The translations under genes and the position numbers were made by a program. Source: a virus. Taken from it: a stretch of 39,403 nt of DNA. Under the pieces are notes generated by a model, which saw only the letters and a program-made list of their open reading frames with translations, ran no database searches and had not been told where the DNA came from. The stretch covers positions 1 through 39,403 of the IMG/VR virus record IMGVR_UViG_3300034019_000927. The stretch is one strand, 5' to 3'. Below, piece after piece: positions 10,990 through 18,994 of the stretch. Within the stretch, counting starts at the first letter, position 1. The number at the start of each line of letters is the position of its first letter.

Positions 10990-13253
10990 TGACGACGCCC
11001 CGACTGCCGCTGATGGACGACGAGCTCGAGGACGAGTTCGAGGACGCGCCGTTGGGGGCGGAGGCGTTCCTGCTGGGCGGCTACGAGGCGCCCAGCGAGG
11101 AGGAGGCGACAGCAGCGGCGGAGGCGGAGGCGGAGGCGCTGCGCCGGCAGGCCGAGCAGATGGCAGAGCAGAACGCGGAGGCGGCGCGGGAGGCGGAGCG
11201 GAGCCGCAAGGCGGCGCTTCGTGCGGCCTACGGCGACGATTTCCCGCTGGCGATGGACGGCGACCCCGGGCAGGACGATTGGGTGTCGTGGGCGAAGGGG
11301 CGGTGGGAGAAGCACCGTGCCGGCGTGCAGGACGCCATCTACGACGCCAGCCGCAACCGGCTGTTCCGCAAGGGCATTCAGTGGGTGAGCAGCACTGCGA
11401 ACCGGGGGAGCTGGCGCGAGCCGCCCATGCCGAAGGACGCGGTGCGCGCGGTGGACAACCAGATTGGGCCGGCGCTGGACTGGCACCTGCAGGTGCTGTC
11501 CGAGCAGCGGCCCGGGTTCCGTTTCTCGCCCGTCAACCCCGATCCTGACCGGCAGCGCAAGGCGCAGGCCATGCAGCTCGCGGTGGAGTACCAGTTCCAC
11601 CGCCAGAAAATGCGCAACCTGATCCGCGAAATGGGCTACCACGCCCAGACGGACGGGTGCGCCTTCCTGCTGACGTGGTGGAATACGGAAGCAGGGCCGT
11701 GGGAGGAGCTGGAGGCAGGCTCCGGACGGCGGCCGATTGGCGACGTGGCGACGAAGGTTTACACCATCGAGCAGGTGCGCGTGTCGGCGGAGGCGACGGC
11801 CACGCAGGCGCCGAGCTACTGGATCCTGCGCGACGTGCTGCCGCTGTCGCAGGCGGTGGGGCAGTTCGGCGCGGATGTGGCGGACGAGACGGACGAGTAC
11901 TTCGTGGGCAATCAGGTCTTTCAGACGAACGACCTGCGCTTCACGCAGTCGCCGCTGTATCAGGACCAGCGGACGGTGGACCGGCTGACGGTGTTTTGCG
12001 AGAAGTGCGAAGCTCTCCCGGAGGGGCTGCAGCTCATCGTGGTGGGGAACAAGGTGGTGTTCCAGCCGGCGGGGCTGGTGTGCGGCCGGGTGCCGGTGGT
12101 GCGCGTCACCGACGGCTCGAGCTCGCCGGATTTCTACTGCGCGGCGCGCATGAACGAGTGGATCGCGCCGCAGATGCGCGTGAACATGATCCTCTCCAAG
12201 TGGATCGAGTCGGTGCGCGCCAACGCGGGCGGAAAGTTCATCAGCAAGACCGGCGCCATCGTGGGCGAGACGTTCGTGGGCGGCCAGAACTCGGTGATCG
12301 AGGTTAAGGGGGCGGCGCCGATTTCGGAGACGCTGCAGCCGCTGCAGGGATTCAGCGTAGGGGGCGACGCGAAGGAGCTCCTGCGGCTGGAGACCAAGAA
12401 GCTGGAGGACCGTTCGGGGTGGAACGACAATGCGCGCGGCCAGTTCAGCTCGGACCAGTCAGGTCGGGCTATCATCGCCATCCGCGAGCAGCTTGAGCGC
12501 ACGTTCGCCCCATTCGTGTACGCCGTGTCCGACGCCATGACGGAGTGGGCGGAGTGTCAGGTGGCGTGGATGCGGTGGGGCTACCGGCTGCCGCGCGTGC
12601 TGGCGGTCGTGGGGGCCAACCGCCCCGACTTGGCGCGCGAGTTCTCGAGCGTGGACTTCGACGAGGTGGTGGACGTGCAGGTGGACGCGGAGACGCTCAT
12701 GCCCATGCCGCGCACCATGCGCTTGTTCCTGCTGGATCAGGATCTGGAAAAGGGCATCATCGACCCGAAGGAGTACCGCCGACTGCGCCCGTTCGCGTAC
12801 GCGCCCGACTCGACGACGCCGTACGACGTGCAGGAGGCGAAGGCGAAGCGGGTGTCCGAAGCAATCCGGATGGGGATGGAGCCGGAGGCGATTGTGTGGC
12901 AGGACGACGAGGCGGTCCATCAGGACGTGCTGGACCGCGACATCATCTTGGCCGCTGACGTGTCGCCGGAGGTCCGGGCTGCCGCGCAGGAGCGGTGGAC
13001 GGCGCTGGCGAATCAGGCCGCGCAGAAGCAGGGCGCCCCTCCCCCCGGCCAGCCCGGGATGGGAGCGGCGCCGCAGCAACAGCAGGAACCCCCGGGTGGA
13101 GGCGCTCCGCAGGGAGCCCCGCAGGGCGTACCGGCCCCCACCCCGTTGCCGCCATCCATGGCGCCGACGTTCGGCAGCGAGTCTGGCCTCCCGGCGGCCC
13201 CGCCGGATCAGGGCGGAAGCGCGGCCGCACCGACCGCACTCCCGGTGATGTGA
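10989..13253 (+). CDS. Portal protein (P22-like)
   Basis: The 754-residue protein begins at ATG 10989 (a GTG at 10986 would add one residue). Its size and the block WVSWAKGRWEKHRAGVQD to VDNQIGPALDWHLQVLSEQRPGFRFSPVNPDPDRQRKAQ, with a helical crown/wing middle and the DSTTPYDVQEAKAKR region, fit P22-type portals (about 725 residues). It would form a dodecameric ring at the capsid vertex through which TerL pumps DNA. The acidic N terminus (DDELEDEFEDAPL) and the C-terminal Pro/Gly/Gln-rich tail (after about residue 675) are disordered and may extend to the capsid interior. Followed directly by scaffold and coat, in the standard head order. Confidence 0.88.
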   Translation: MTTPRLPLMDDELEDEFEDAPLGAEAFLLGGYEAPSEEEATAAAEAEAEALRRQAEQMAEQNAEAAREAERSRKAALRAAYGDDFPLAMDGDPGQDDWVSWAKGRWEKHRAGVQDAIYDASRNRLFRKGIQWVSSTANRGSWREPPMPKDAVRAVDNQIGPALDWHLQVLSEQRPGFRFSPVNPDPDRQRKAQAMQLAVEYQFHRQKMRNLIREMGYHAQTDGCAFLLTWWNTEAGPWEELEAGSGRRPIGDVATKVYTIEQVRVSAEATATQAPSYWILRDVLPLSQAVGQFGADVADETDEYFVGNQVFQTNDLRFTQSPLYQDQRTVDRLTVFCEKCEALPEGLQLIVVGNKVVFQPAGLVCGRVPVVRVTDGSSSPDFYCAARMNEWIAPQMRVNMILSKWIESVRANAGGKFISKTGAIVGETFVGGQNSVIEVKGAAPISETLQPLQGFSVGGDAKELLRLETKKLEDRSGWNDNARGQFSSDQSGRAIIAIREQLERTFAPFVYAVSDAMTEWAECQVAWMRWGYRLPRVLAVVGANRPDLAREFSSVDFDEVVDVQVDAETLMPMPRTMRLFLLDQDLEKGIIDPKEYRRLRPFAYAPDSTTPYDVQEAKAKRVSEAIRMGMEPEAIVWQDDEAVHQDVLDRDIILAADVSPEVRAAAQERWTALANQAAQKQGAPPPGQPGMGAAPQQQQEPPGGGAPQGAPQGVPAPTPLPPSMAPTFGSESGLPAAPPDQGGSAAAPTALPVM

Positions 13254-13277
13254 GGAGCGCAGTGATGCAGAGGCCGC

Positions 13278-14360
13278 ATGTCTGACACCGCAGCAGCAGT
13301 GGAGTCCGTCGTCGCTGAAGTCCTGCCGCCCACCGAATCCGCGCCGGCTATTGTCCGCCGCGACGAGGTGCGCGACCGGCTCATCAACGCGGAGTTCGAG
13401 CAGGAAGAGGGAGGGGACGCCACCCCGGAGCAGCCGGCAGCAGCGGCGCCGGCCCAGCAGGGCGGCACGGAGACGGCCGAGACGCCGGAGCCGGAAGCGG
13501 GCGAGCCTCCCCCGGAGGCGGTGATCGGAGACGGTGGGACGCGCATCGTGGTGCGGACGACGGACGGCAAGTACGCCGCCGCCCCGGACGTGAAGCTGGA
13601 GTTTCAGGTGGGGGAGAAGGTGTACCTCAAGTCTCCCGCCGAGTTGGTGCGGATGGCCCGCGACGGCGTTGCCGGCCAGCAGTTCCGTCAGGAGGTGCAG
13701 CAGTACCGCGAGCAGGTGCCGCAGTTGGTGCAGCAGTACGAGTCGCTGCAGGCCGATCTGGAAGCCCAGCGCGCCCTGAACCTCGAGATGCTGACCGACG
13801 AGACGCGGTATCTGGCCCGTCGGGAAGAGTGGGACACGCTCAACTCGCCCCAAGAGCGCTTGCGGCGGATGGAAGAGCAGCAGCAGCAGGAGTACCAGCA
13901 GCGGATGGCCGCCTCGCAGGCCGCGCAGACGCAACAGGTGCTCATGCAGTACTACGCGCAGGAACTCAAGCCGGTGCAGGACGAGCTGCTGACGCAGTAC
14001 GCCGACGTGTCGCTGGAGGAGAAGATGGGCCGGATCAGCATCGACACCGCGCCGCTCATGCGGAACGGTGTGATCCCGCCGGATCGCCTTCCGGAGTACC
14101 GGGCGTATTTGGACGGCCCCTTCCGCGAGTGGGTGCGGCAGCGGTCGGCGCAGGTGCAGCAGATGTCAGCGCAGCGTCGTGCCGAGCTCGAGCAGCAGAT
14201 CCGTGCGGAGCGCCAGAAGGCCCAGCAGGTCGTGCAGAGTGTGGGCAAGCAGCTCACGCCGGCCGGCCGCGCGGGATTGGATGCGCCGCCGCCCCCCAAG
14301 AAGGCCCGCACGCGCGAGGAGGCCAAGGCCATGATCCTCGGGCGCGCGTGGCAGGATTGA
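13278..14360 (+). CDS. Scaffold protein
   Basis: A 360-residue protein directly before the coat gene. An acidic, Pro/Glu/Ala-rich N-terminal third (about residues 40-90) is followed by a small beta segment (GGTRIVVRTTDGKYAAAPDVKLEFQVGEKVYL) and then long Gln/Glu/Arg-rich coiled coils (EVQQYREQVPQLVQQYESL, RMEEQQQQEYQQRMAA) ending in a Lys/Arg-rich tail. This disordered and coiled-coil composition in the portal-coat interval is typical of phage scaffolds, which line the prohead interior and leave before DNA packaging. The basic C terminus is the usual coat-binding end. No protease gene is visible, so release without cleavage, as in P22, is likely. Confidence 0.82.
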   Translation: MSDTAAAVESVVAEVLPPTESAPAIVRRDEVRDRLINAEFEQEEGGDATPEQPAAAAPAQQGGTETAETPEPEAGEPPPEAVIGDGGTRIVVRTTDGKYAAAPDVKLEFQVGEKVYLKSPAELVRMARDGVAGQQFRQEVQQYREQVPQLVQQYESLQADLEAQRALNLEMLTDETRYLARREEWDTLNSPQERLRRMEEQQQQEYQQRMAASQAAQTQQVLMQYYAQELKPVQDELLTQYADVSLEEKMGRISIDTAPLMRNGVIPPDRLPEYRAYLDGPFREWVRQRSAQVQQMSAQRRAELEQQIRAERQKAQQVVQSVGKQLTPAGRAGLDAPPPPKKARTREEAKAMILGRAWQD

Positions 14361-14385
14361 CCGACCTCATACGACGGAGTAACCC

Positions 14386-15711
14386 GTGGCAAACCCGATT
14401 CTGATCACCGACACGGAGCTGCAGGGCAACCTGAAGAACGTGTACGCCGACATCCGGCAGCAGCTCTTCCCGATCAGCACCGTCCTGCTGGCCCAGATCA
14501 AGAAGGCCGGCCCGGGCGGGCTCCGCTCCCTCAAGTGGGGCGGGCGCAACGTGTACTTCGACGTGGTGGTGAACCCGCCCGTCAACTGGGGCGCCTCGGA
14601 CGCCGGCTACCTGCCGAACAGCTCCGAGACGACCGAAGTGCAGGGCAACGTCGGCATCCGGCGCTTCTACGTGACCCGCGAGTTCGACAACCTCGGCATT
14701 CTGGGCACGCAGTCGAAGCAGGCGGCCTTCACCAGCCTGAAGGCCAAGATCACCGAGGAGATCGACGGCGCCATGCAGCTCGGCATGCAGGAGCACGTGC
14801 ATGGCAACGGGCTCGGCATCCGCGCCATCGTCTCGTCCTACTCGGCCGGCCCGCCGGTCACCATCGTGGCGACCAGCCCCTACGGCGTCTCCGGCGCCGG
14901 TCAGGGCGGGCTGTGGCTGTACCCCGGGATGCTGATCGCGGTGCGTGACGCGACCGGCGCCACGCTGCGCGGGCGGGCGACCGTGACGGCGGTGTCGAAC
15001 TCGGGCGACAACGTCACCCTGACGCTGTCGGCCGCCATCAGCGGCACCACCGGGACCGACATCATCGTGGCGGCGACGGCCAACGACGATGCGTACAACC
15101 AGTACGCGAACGGGCTCATCAACATCACCAACCGGGGCGGGTCGTACAACACCCTCCACGGGATCAACGCTGGCACGGCGGGGCAGGAGCGGTGGAACGC
15201 CGTGCGGTTCACGGCGGGCACCGACACCGACGACGCGGCCAACCCGAACGAGATGGACGCATGGAAGCTGGGCGCCACCATCGGCGCGCGCAGCGGCAAG
15301 CGCCCGCTTTCGAGCCCGGACGAGTTCCTGTGCCTCACCACCTACGGTGTGCAGCAGAAGCTCATCGAGTCGTTCCTCGCGCAGCGGCGCTTCAACGTCA
15401 CCGGCGGCGAGGAGCTGGAGCTCAACGGCGGGTACAAGGCGCTCAAGCTGCACGGGATGGCCGTGGTGGCCGACGAGTACAACCCGGCCGGCACGTTCTA
15501 CATGGTCCACAAGCCGTCGCTGGCGTGGGTGGACGCGGCCGACTGGTCGCCGGTGCAGTACGAGAACTCGGGGGCGGTGCGCTTCATCGACGGGCGCGAC
15601 GCCTTCCAGACCAGCTTCAAGGTGTACTTCAACCTGATGACCTTCCAGCGCAACGCGCACGGGTCCATCGTCGGGTACGCCGACACGCAGCGCTACACCC
15701 CGGTGGTCTAA
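14386..15711 (+). CDS. Major capsid (coat) protein
   Basis: The 441-residue protein starts at GTG 14386, behind GGAG. Early residues (LKNVYADIRQQLFPISTVLLAQIKKAG, LKWGGRNVYFDVVVNPPVNW) suit an HK97-fold N-arm and E-loop, the region of about 145-230 is a strand-rich insertion (VTIVATSPYGVSG, GRATVTAVSNSGDNVTLTLSAAI), and the C-terminal part resumes the P- and A-domain pattern (DEFLCLTTYGVQQKLIES, GTFYMVHKPSLAWVDA). The insertion recalls the I-domain of P22-type coat proteins. Position after scaffold and the perfect hairpin downstream (15725-15751) fit a highly expressed capsid gene. Confidence 0.88.
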   Translation: MANPILITDTELQGNLKNVYADIRQQLFPISTVLLAQIKKAGPGGLRSLKWGGRNVYFDVVVNPPVNWGASDAGYLPNSSETTEVQGNVGIRRFYVTREFDNLGILGTQSKQAAFTSLKAKITEEIDGAMQLGMQEHVHGNGLGIRAIVSSYSAGPPVTIVATSPYGVSGAGQGGLWLYPGMLIAVRDATGATLRGRATVTAVSNSGDNVTLTLSAAISGTTGTDIIVAATANDDAYNQYANGLINITNRGGSYNTLHGINAGTAGQERWNAVRFTAGTDTDDAANPNEMDAWKLGATIGARSGKRPLSSPDEFLCLTTYGVQQKLIESFLAQRRFNVTGGEELELNGGYKALKLHGMAVVADEYNPAGTFYMVHKPSLAWVDAADWSPVQYENSGAVRFIDGRDAFQTSFKVYFNLMTFQRNAHGSIVGYADTQRYTPVV

Positions 15712-15724
15712 ACCCTGACGGCGC

Positions 15725-15751
15725 GGGGTGGGGGTGACGAGCCCCCACCCC
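15725..15751 (+). terminator. Perfect 10-bp GC stem-loop after the coat gene
   Basis: Arms 15725-15734 and 15742-15751 pair perfectly around a 7-base loop, 13 bases after the coat stop and 16 before the next ATG. No U-tract is present. It may be a partial terminator, or a stabiliser that keeps coat mRNA abundant relative to downstream genes. Confidence 0.6.
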
Positions 15752-15767
15752 AGCACGGAGAGCCTAC

Positions 15768-16199
15768 ATGCTGAACTTCTTCTCGCCACGCCCCGGGCGT
15801 TTCGGGATCCAGCCGGTCATCATCCAGCAGCGCATCAACACCGGCACGCTGGCGGCCGGTACGCAGACCCACAACCTCGGCGGACTGCCCCACAAGGCCA
15901 TCATCAGCGCGGTGCAGGTGTCGGCCGATACGTATCCGACCGCCGCGACCAACTGCACGGTCACGCTGGTCAAGCGGGACGCCTCGGCGGCTGGCAACGT
16001 CACGCTCAGTTCGGCCATCGACATCAACGCGAAGACGGCCGAGACGGTGCAGGCCGGATCGCTGCTCACCACCCTCACCGACGCGCAGCGTCTGCTCGAC
16101 ACGGGCGACACCGTCAAGATTTCGCTGGTCACGACCGGCGCGGTCTCGGTGCAGCCCGACGACCTCGTGGTCACCGTCGAGCTGCAGTACCTCTACTAG
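15768..16199 (+). CDS. Head decoration-like protein, 143 aa
   Basis: ATG 15768 lies directly after the coat gene and its hairpin. The 143-residue product begins MLNFFSPRPGRFGIQPVIIQQRINTGTL and is beta-rich and Thr/Ala-rich throughout (HKAIISAVQVSADTYPTAATNCTVTLVKRD, VKISLVTTGAVSVQPDDLVVTVELQYLY), suggesting a compact beta sandwich. Small beta-sandwich proteins immediately after the coat gene are often capsid decoration proteins. That role is inferred from position and fold-like pattern; a neck protein is the alternative. Confidence 0.65.
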   Translation: MLNFFSPRPGRFGIQPVIIQQRINTGTLAAGTQTHNLGGLPHKAIISAVQVSADTYPTAATNCTVTLVKRDASAAGNVTLSSAIDINAKTAETVQAGSLLTTLTDAQRLLDTGDTVKISLVTTGAVSVQPDDLVVTVELQYLY

Positions 16200-16207
16200 G
16201 ACAGGGA

Positions 16208-16229
16208 GGGTGCGTCAGACGGCGCACCC
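16208..16229 (+). terminator. 7-bp stem-loop after the decoration-like gene
   Basis: GGGTGCG (16208-16214) and CGCACCC (16223-16229) pair around an 8-base loop, with more imperfect GC pairing outside. It begins 8 bases after the stop at 16199, in the same layout as the hairpin after the coat gene. No U-tract follows. Confidence 0.45.
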
Positions 16230-16256
16230 GCCCTCACCTCCAACCCGTAGGACATC

Positions 16257-16790
16257 ATGCTGATCACCCCTCGAGGCGAGCCGGTTCCCCCACAGGAGGC
16301 CGTGCGCCGCCTGCGCGAGATTGACGAGCGCCTGTCGGTGAAGTGGGTGCCGTCTGCCTCCGGCCCGTACTGGGGCATCATCGAGACGTGGAAGCAGGGC
16401 GACGAGCGCTGGGCGCGCGTCAACTCCGGCGAAATTCGCGAGGAGCAGGCGTTTGACCTGCGCGCCATGCTGCCGCCCGACTGCAGCGCGGAGGAGGCGG
16501 TCGGGTTCGTGGAGCGCTTCTTCGAGCCGGTGACGGATCCGGCGAAGCAGGCCGCCGCGAAGATGGAAAGAGTGGACCGCGAGAACAAGGCCGTGAAGGC
16601 GGCGCACATGGAGCGGTTCATGGAAGAGCAGGAGCTCAAGACGGCCACGACCTCGAAGCACGAGTACGAGGTGCAGCTCGGCGTGGCTGAGGCGCACCCG
16701 ATCTCGCACGGCTTTGGGGAGGGAACGACGGAAGGCGCGCAGGTGGTGGCGCGCCGCAAGCGCATCGTGCGCCGCACGAGCGAGGTGTAA
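16257..16790 (+). CDS. Hypothetical protein in the head-connector region, 177 aa
   Basis: The 177-residue protein starts MLITPRGEPVPPQEAVRRLREIDERLSVKWV, with a compact N-terminal domain (GPYWGIIETWKQGDERWARVNSGEI), then a helical, charged segment (AKMERVDRENKAVKAAHMERFMEEQELK) and a basic end (ARRKRIVRRTSEV). Proteins of this type are common between coat and connector genes in podovirus-like phages, without an assigned role. It could be a head-completion or assembly protein. No enzyme motif is seen. Confidence 0.65.
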   Translation: MLITPRGEPVPPQEAVRRLREIDERLSVKWVPSASGPYWGIIETWKQGDERWARVNSGEIREEQAFDLRAMLPPDCSAEEAVGFVERFFEPVTDPAKQAAAKMERVDRENKAVKAAHMERFMEEQELKTATTSKHEYEVQLGVAEAHPISHGFGEGTTEGAQVVARRKRIVRRTSEV

Positions 16791-16793
16791 CGC

Positions 16794-17471
16794 ATGGGCA
16801 TGCCGCGCGGCACCCTGATGACGCTGGTGGACGAGATGGCGGACGCCGTGGGCTCGCCGCGCTGGGGCACCACGCTCAAGCGGCAGCTCTTGGGCGACGT
16901 GCACTGGCGCGAGTGGCGCACGCTGTTGTCCGTCAACCGGATGTTGCGGGTGGGCACGCGCACGCCGGCCACGGACGCGGACGGCCGGATTCTGAAGACG
17001 GCGCTGAACGACGGCAGCGGCGACGCCACCGAGACGTGGTTCCGGGTGCTGTCGCTGCGGTTGGACCAGCAGTTCTACCAGCCGGCCAAGTACGAAGACT
17101 ACCCGGTGTCGCCCACGGCAGTGTCGCTTCCGTACATCTGGTACGAGTACGGCGACGCCATCCAGCTCATCCCGGGGCCGGTCCAGAGCACGCCCATCAC
17201 GGTGGTGGTGAACCACTTCCCGCAGCGCGCCGACCTGCTGGTCAGCGATAGCAGCACGGTCGTGTTCCCCGACGGGTACGACCTCATTCTGGCCTACGAG
17301 ACGGCAGCTTCCATGCTGATGAAGGGCGCGGCCGAGACGAACTTGTCGGCCGAGCTGTCGATGCGCGCGCAGCAGCTCCGCGAGTCGATGCATCAGGATC
17401 TGGGCCGGATGAGCACGCGGCCGCTGCGGATGGGGTACACGGACGACCAGTACGAGTGGGGTGGCGTGTAA
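16794..17471 (+). CDS. Head-tail connector/adaptor protein
   Basis: The 225-residue protein has an N-terminal helical region (TLVDEMADAVGSPRWGTTLKRQLLGDVHWREWRTLL), a beta-rich middle (WYEYGDAIQLIPGPVQSTPITVVVNHF) and a C-terminal helix (AYETAASMLMKGAAETNLSAELSMRAQQLRESM). This pattern and the position after coat and before the nozzle fit podovirus connectors (P22 gp4-like or T7 gp11-like), which dock beneath the portal as a ring. The stop overlaps the next ATG at 17471. The family assignment is by architecture and synteny. Confidence 0.7.
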   Translation: MGMPRGTLMTLVDEMADAVGSPRWGTTLKRQLLGDVHWREWRTLLSVNRMLRVGTRTPATDADGRILKTALNDGSGDATETWFRVLSLRLDQQFYQPAKYEDYPVSPTAVSLPYIWYEYGDAIQLIPGPVQSTPITVVVNHFPQRADLLVSDSSTVVFPDGYDLILAYETAASMLMKGAAETNLSAELSMRAQQLRESMHQDLGRMSTRPLRMGYTDDQYEWGGV

Positions 17472-18994
17472 TGCCACGGCCGGTCGTGCGCGACGTGCAA
17501 GCAGACTTCCGGGGGGGACTGAACCTCGCGGCCGACGAGTACAAGTTGGCCGAGGATGAGGTGCGACGCGCGGACGAGGCGGTGTTGGACGAGTTCGGCG
17601 CCATCAAGAAGCGTTTGGGCACGCAGCGCCTGTCGGACACGCCGCTGCACGCCAGCGGGGTGCAAAACGGCTATGCGTGGCTGCGCGACAACGGCACGCA
17701 GCAGTTGCTGGCGGTCGCCAACGGGACGCTGTACACCGGCACCTACGCCATCCCAGCGACCTTCACGAGTCAGTCGGGGGCGTTGAATGCGACCGGCGCG
17801 CCGGCATTCGCCAGCTTCCGCACGACGACGGCAGAAGTGGTGTACATCGCGGACGGCGACAGCGCCACCAGCCTGAATCGCTGGAACGGCACGGCGCTGG
17901 CGACCAACCTCGTCAACACGCCAGCGGGCATCACGCAGCTCGCCGTGTACAACCAGCGCTTGTTTGGCTGCACGGGCGCGGACCAGAAGGTGTTTTGGAG
18001 CGCGATCAACAACGGCGACACGCTGGGCGTGACGGCGTCGGGAGGCGGCGAAGCGATCATCCGTACCTTCAGCGACCAGAACATCACGGGGCTGGCGACG
18101 TTTGGCGCCAGCCTGCTGATCTTCCACGTGTCCGGGATCTCGCGCTTCACGGGGCTGACGCAGGACGACATCGCCATTGCGGCAGGCGCGCAGGGCGTCA
18201 CGGGAGACGTGGGCGCTATCAGTGGGCGCAGCATTGTCGCGACGCCGCAGGGCGTCTACTTCCTGTCGGATCGCGGGTTCTACGTGGCGACGGAAACGCA
18301 GGTTGCTCCGATTAGCCTGAAGCTGGACCCGCTGGTGCGGTCGCTGAATTTGACCACGGCGCAGAACGTGGTCGGTGTGCACCGCCGTGCACTGCGCGAG
18401 GTGTGGTGGTTCATCCCCGGGAAGGGCGTCTTGCGCTACAACTATGCGTTGAGCGCGTGGACGGGGCCGTGCGCGGCGGGCTACTTGGATCCCAACACCA
18501 AGGCGCTGTGGGAAGCAGAAGATGACGTGAAGCAGCCCATCGTGCTGCGCGGAGACGCCGGCGGATACGTGACGGAGTGCGACGCGTCGAATGTGTTTCG
18601 CGACAACGTGCCGGCGGCCGGCACGGGCGGCACCGTGTTCAGCATGGCTGTCCGCTGCCGCCGCATGGTGCTGGGCGATTCGCTGACATTCAAGGCGTAC
18701 AAGTGGGTGTATCTGCAGGTGTGGCAGAAGTCTTCGTCGCAGTGTGCGGTCACGTGGCTGACGGACAACGGATCCGGCTCCTCGACGTTGCCGAACAACG
18801 GCGCGGGGCTCGGGCAATGGGGCACGGGCACGTGGGGCACGGGGACGTGGGGCGGGGGGGCGCAGAAGCCGGAACGGGTGCCGGTGAACGGCTACGGGCC
18901 GTACATCGACGTGTTGCTGACCGATAGCGGCGAAGCGCAGAGCGTGTGGAGCCGTGCCGAGGTTGAGGGCTTCTTTTACGGGAGACGGTTCTGA
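17471..18994 (+). CDS. Tail nozzle / tube-stabilisation protein
   Basis: I start at ATG 17471, overlapping the connector stop, which gives 507 residues. The chain is a long series of short beta strands with repeated modules such as LLAVANGTLYTGTY, EVVYIADGDSATSLNRWNGTAL, QLAVYNQRLFGCTGADQKVFW and GVYFLSDRGFYVAT. This is a beta-propeller-like pattern, as in podovirus nozzle or hub proteins (P22 gp10-like, T7 gp12-like). Near residue 450 is a local repeat WGTGTWGTGTWGGG. It would seal the tail beneath the connector and retain packaged DNA. Order connector-nozzle-fibre supports this. Confidence 0.75.
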   Translation: MPRPVVRDVQADFRGGLNLAADEYKLAEDEVRRADEAVLDEFGAIKKRLGTQRLSDTPLHASGVQNGYAWLRDNGTQQLLAVANGTLYTGTYAIPATFTSQSGALNATGAPAFASFRTTTAEVVYIADGDSATSLNRWNGTALATNLVNTPAGITQLAVYNQRLFGCTGADQKVFWSAINNGDTLGVTASGGGEAIIRTFSDQNITGLATFGASLLIFHVSGISRFTGLTQDDIAIAAGAQGVTGDVGAISGRSIVATPQGVYFLSDRGFYVATETQVAPISLKLDPLVRSLNLTTAQNVVGVHRRALREVWWFIPGKGVLRYNYALSAWTGPCAAGYLDPNTKALWEAEDDVKQPIVLRGDAGGYVTECDASNVFRDNVPAAGTGGTVFSMAVRCRRMVLGDSLTFKAYKWVYLQVWQKSSSQCAVTWLTDNGSGSSTLPNNGAGLGQWGTGTWGTGTWGGGAQKPERVPVNGYGPYIDVLLTDSGEAQSVWSRAEVEGFFYGRRF

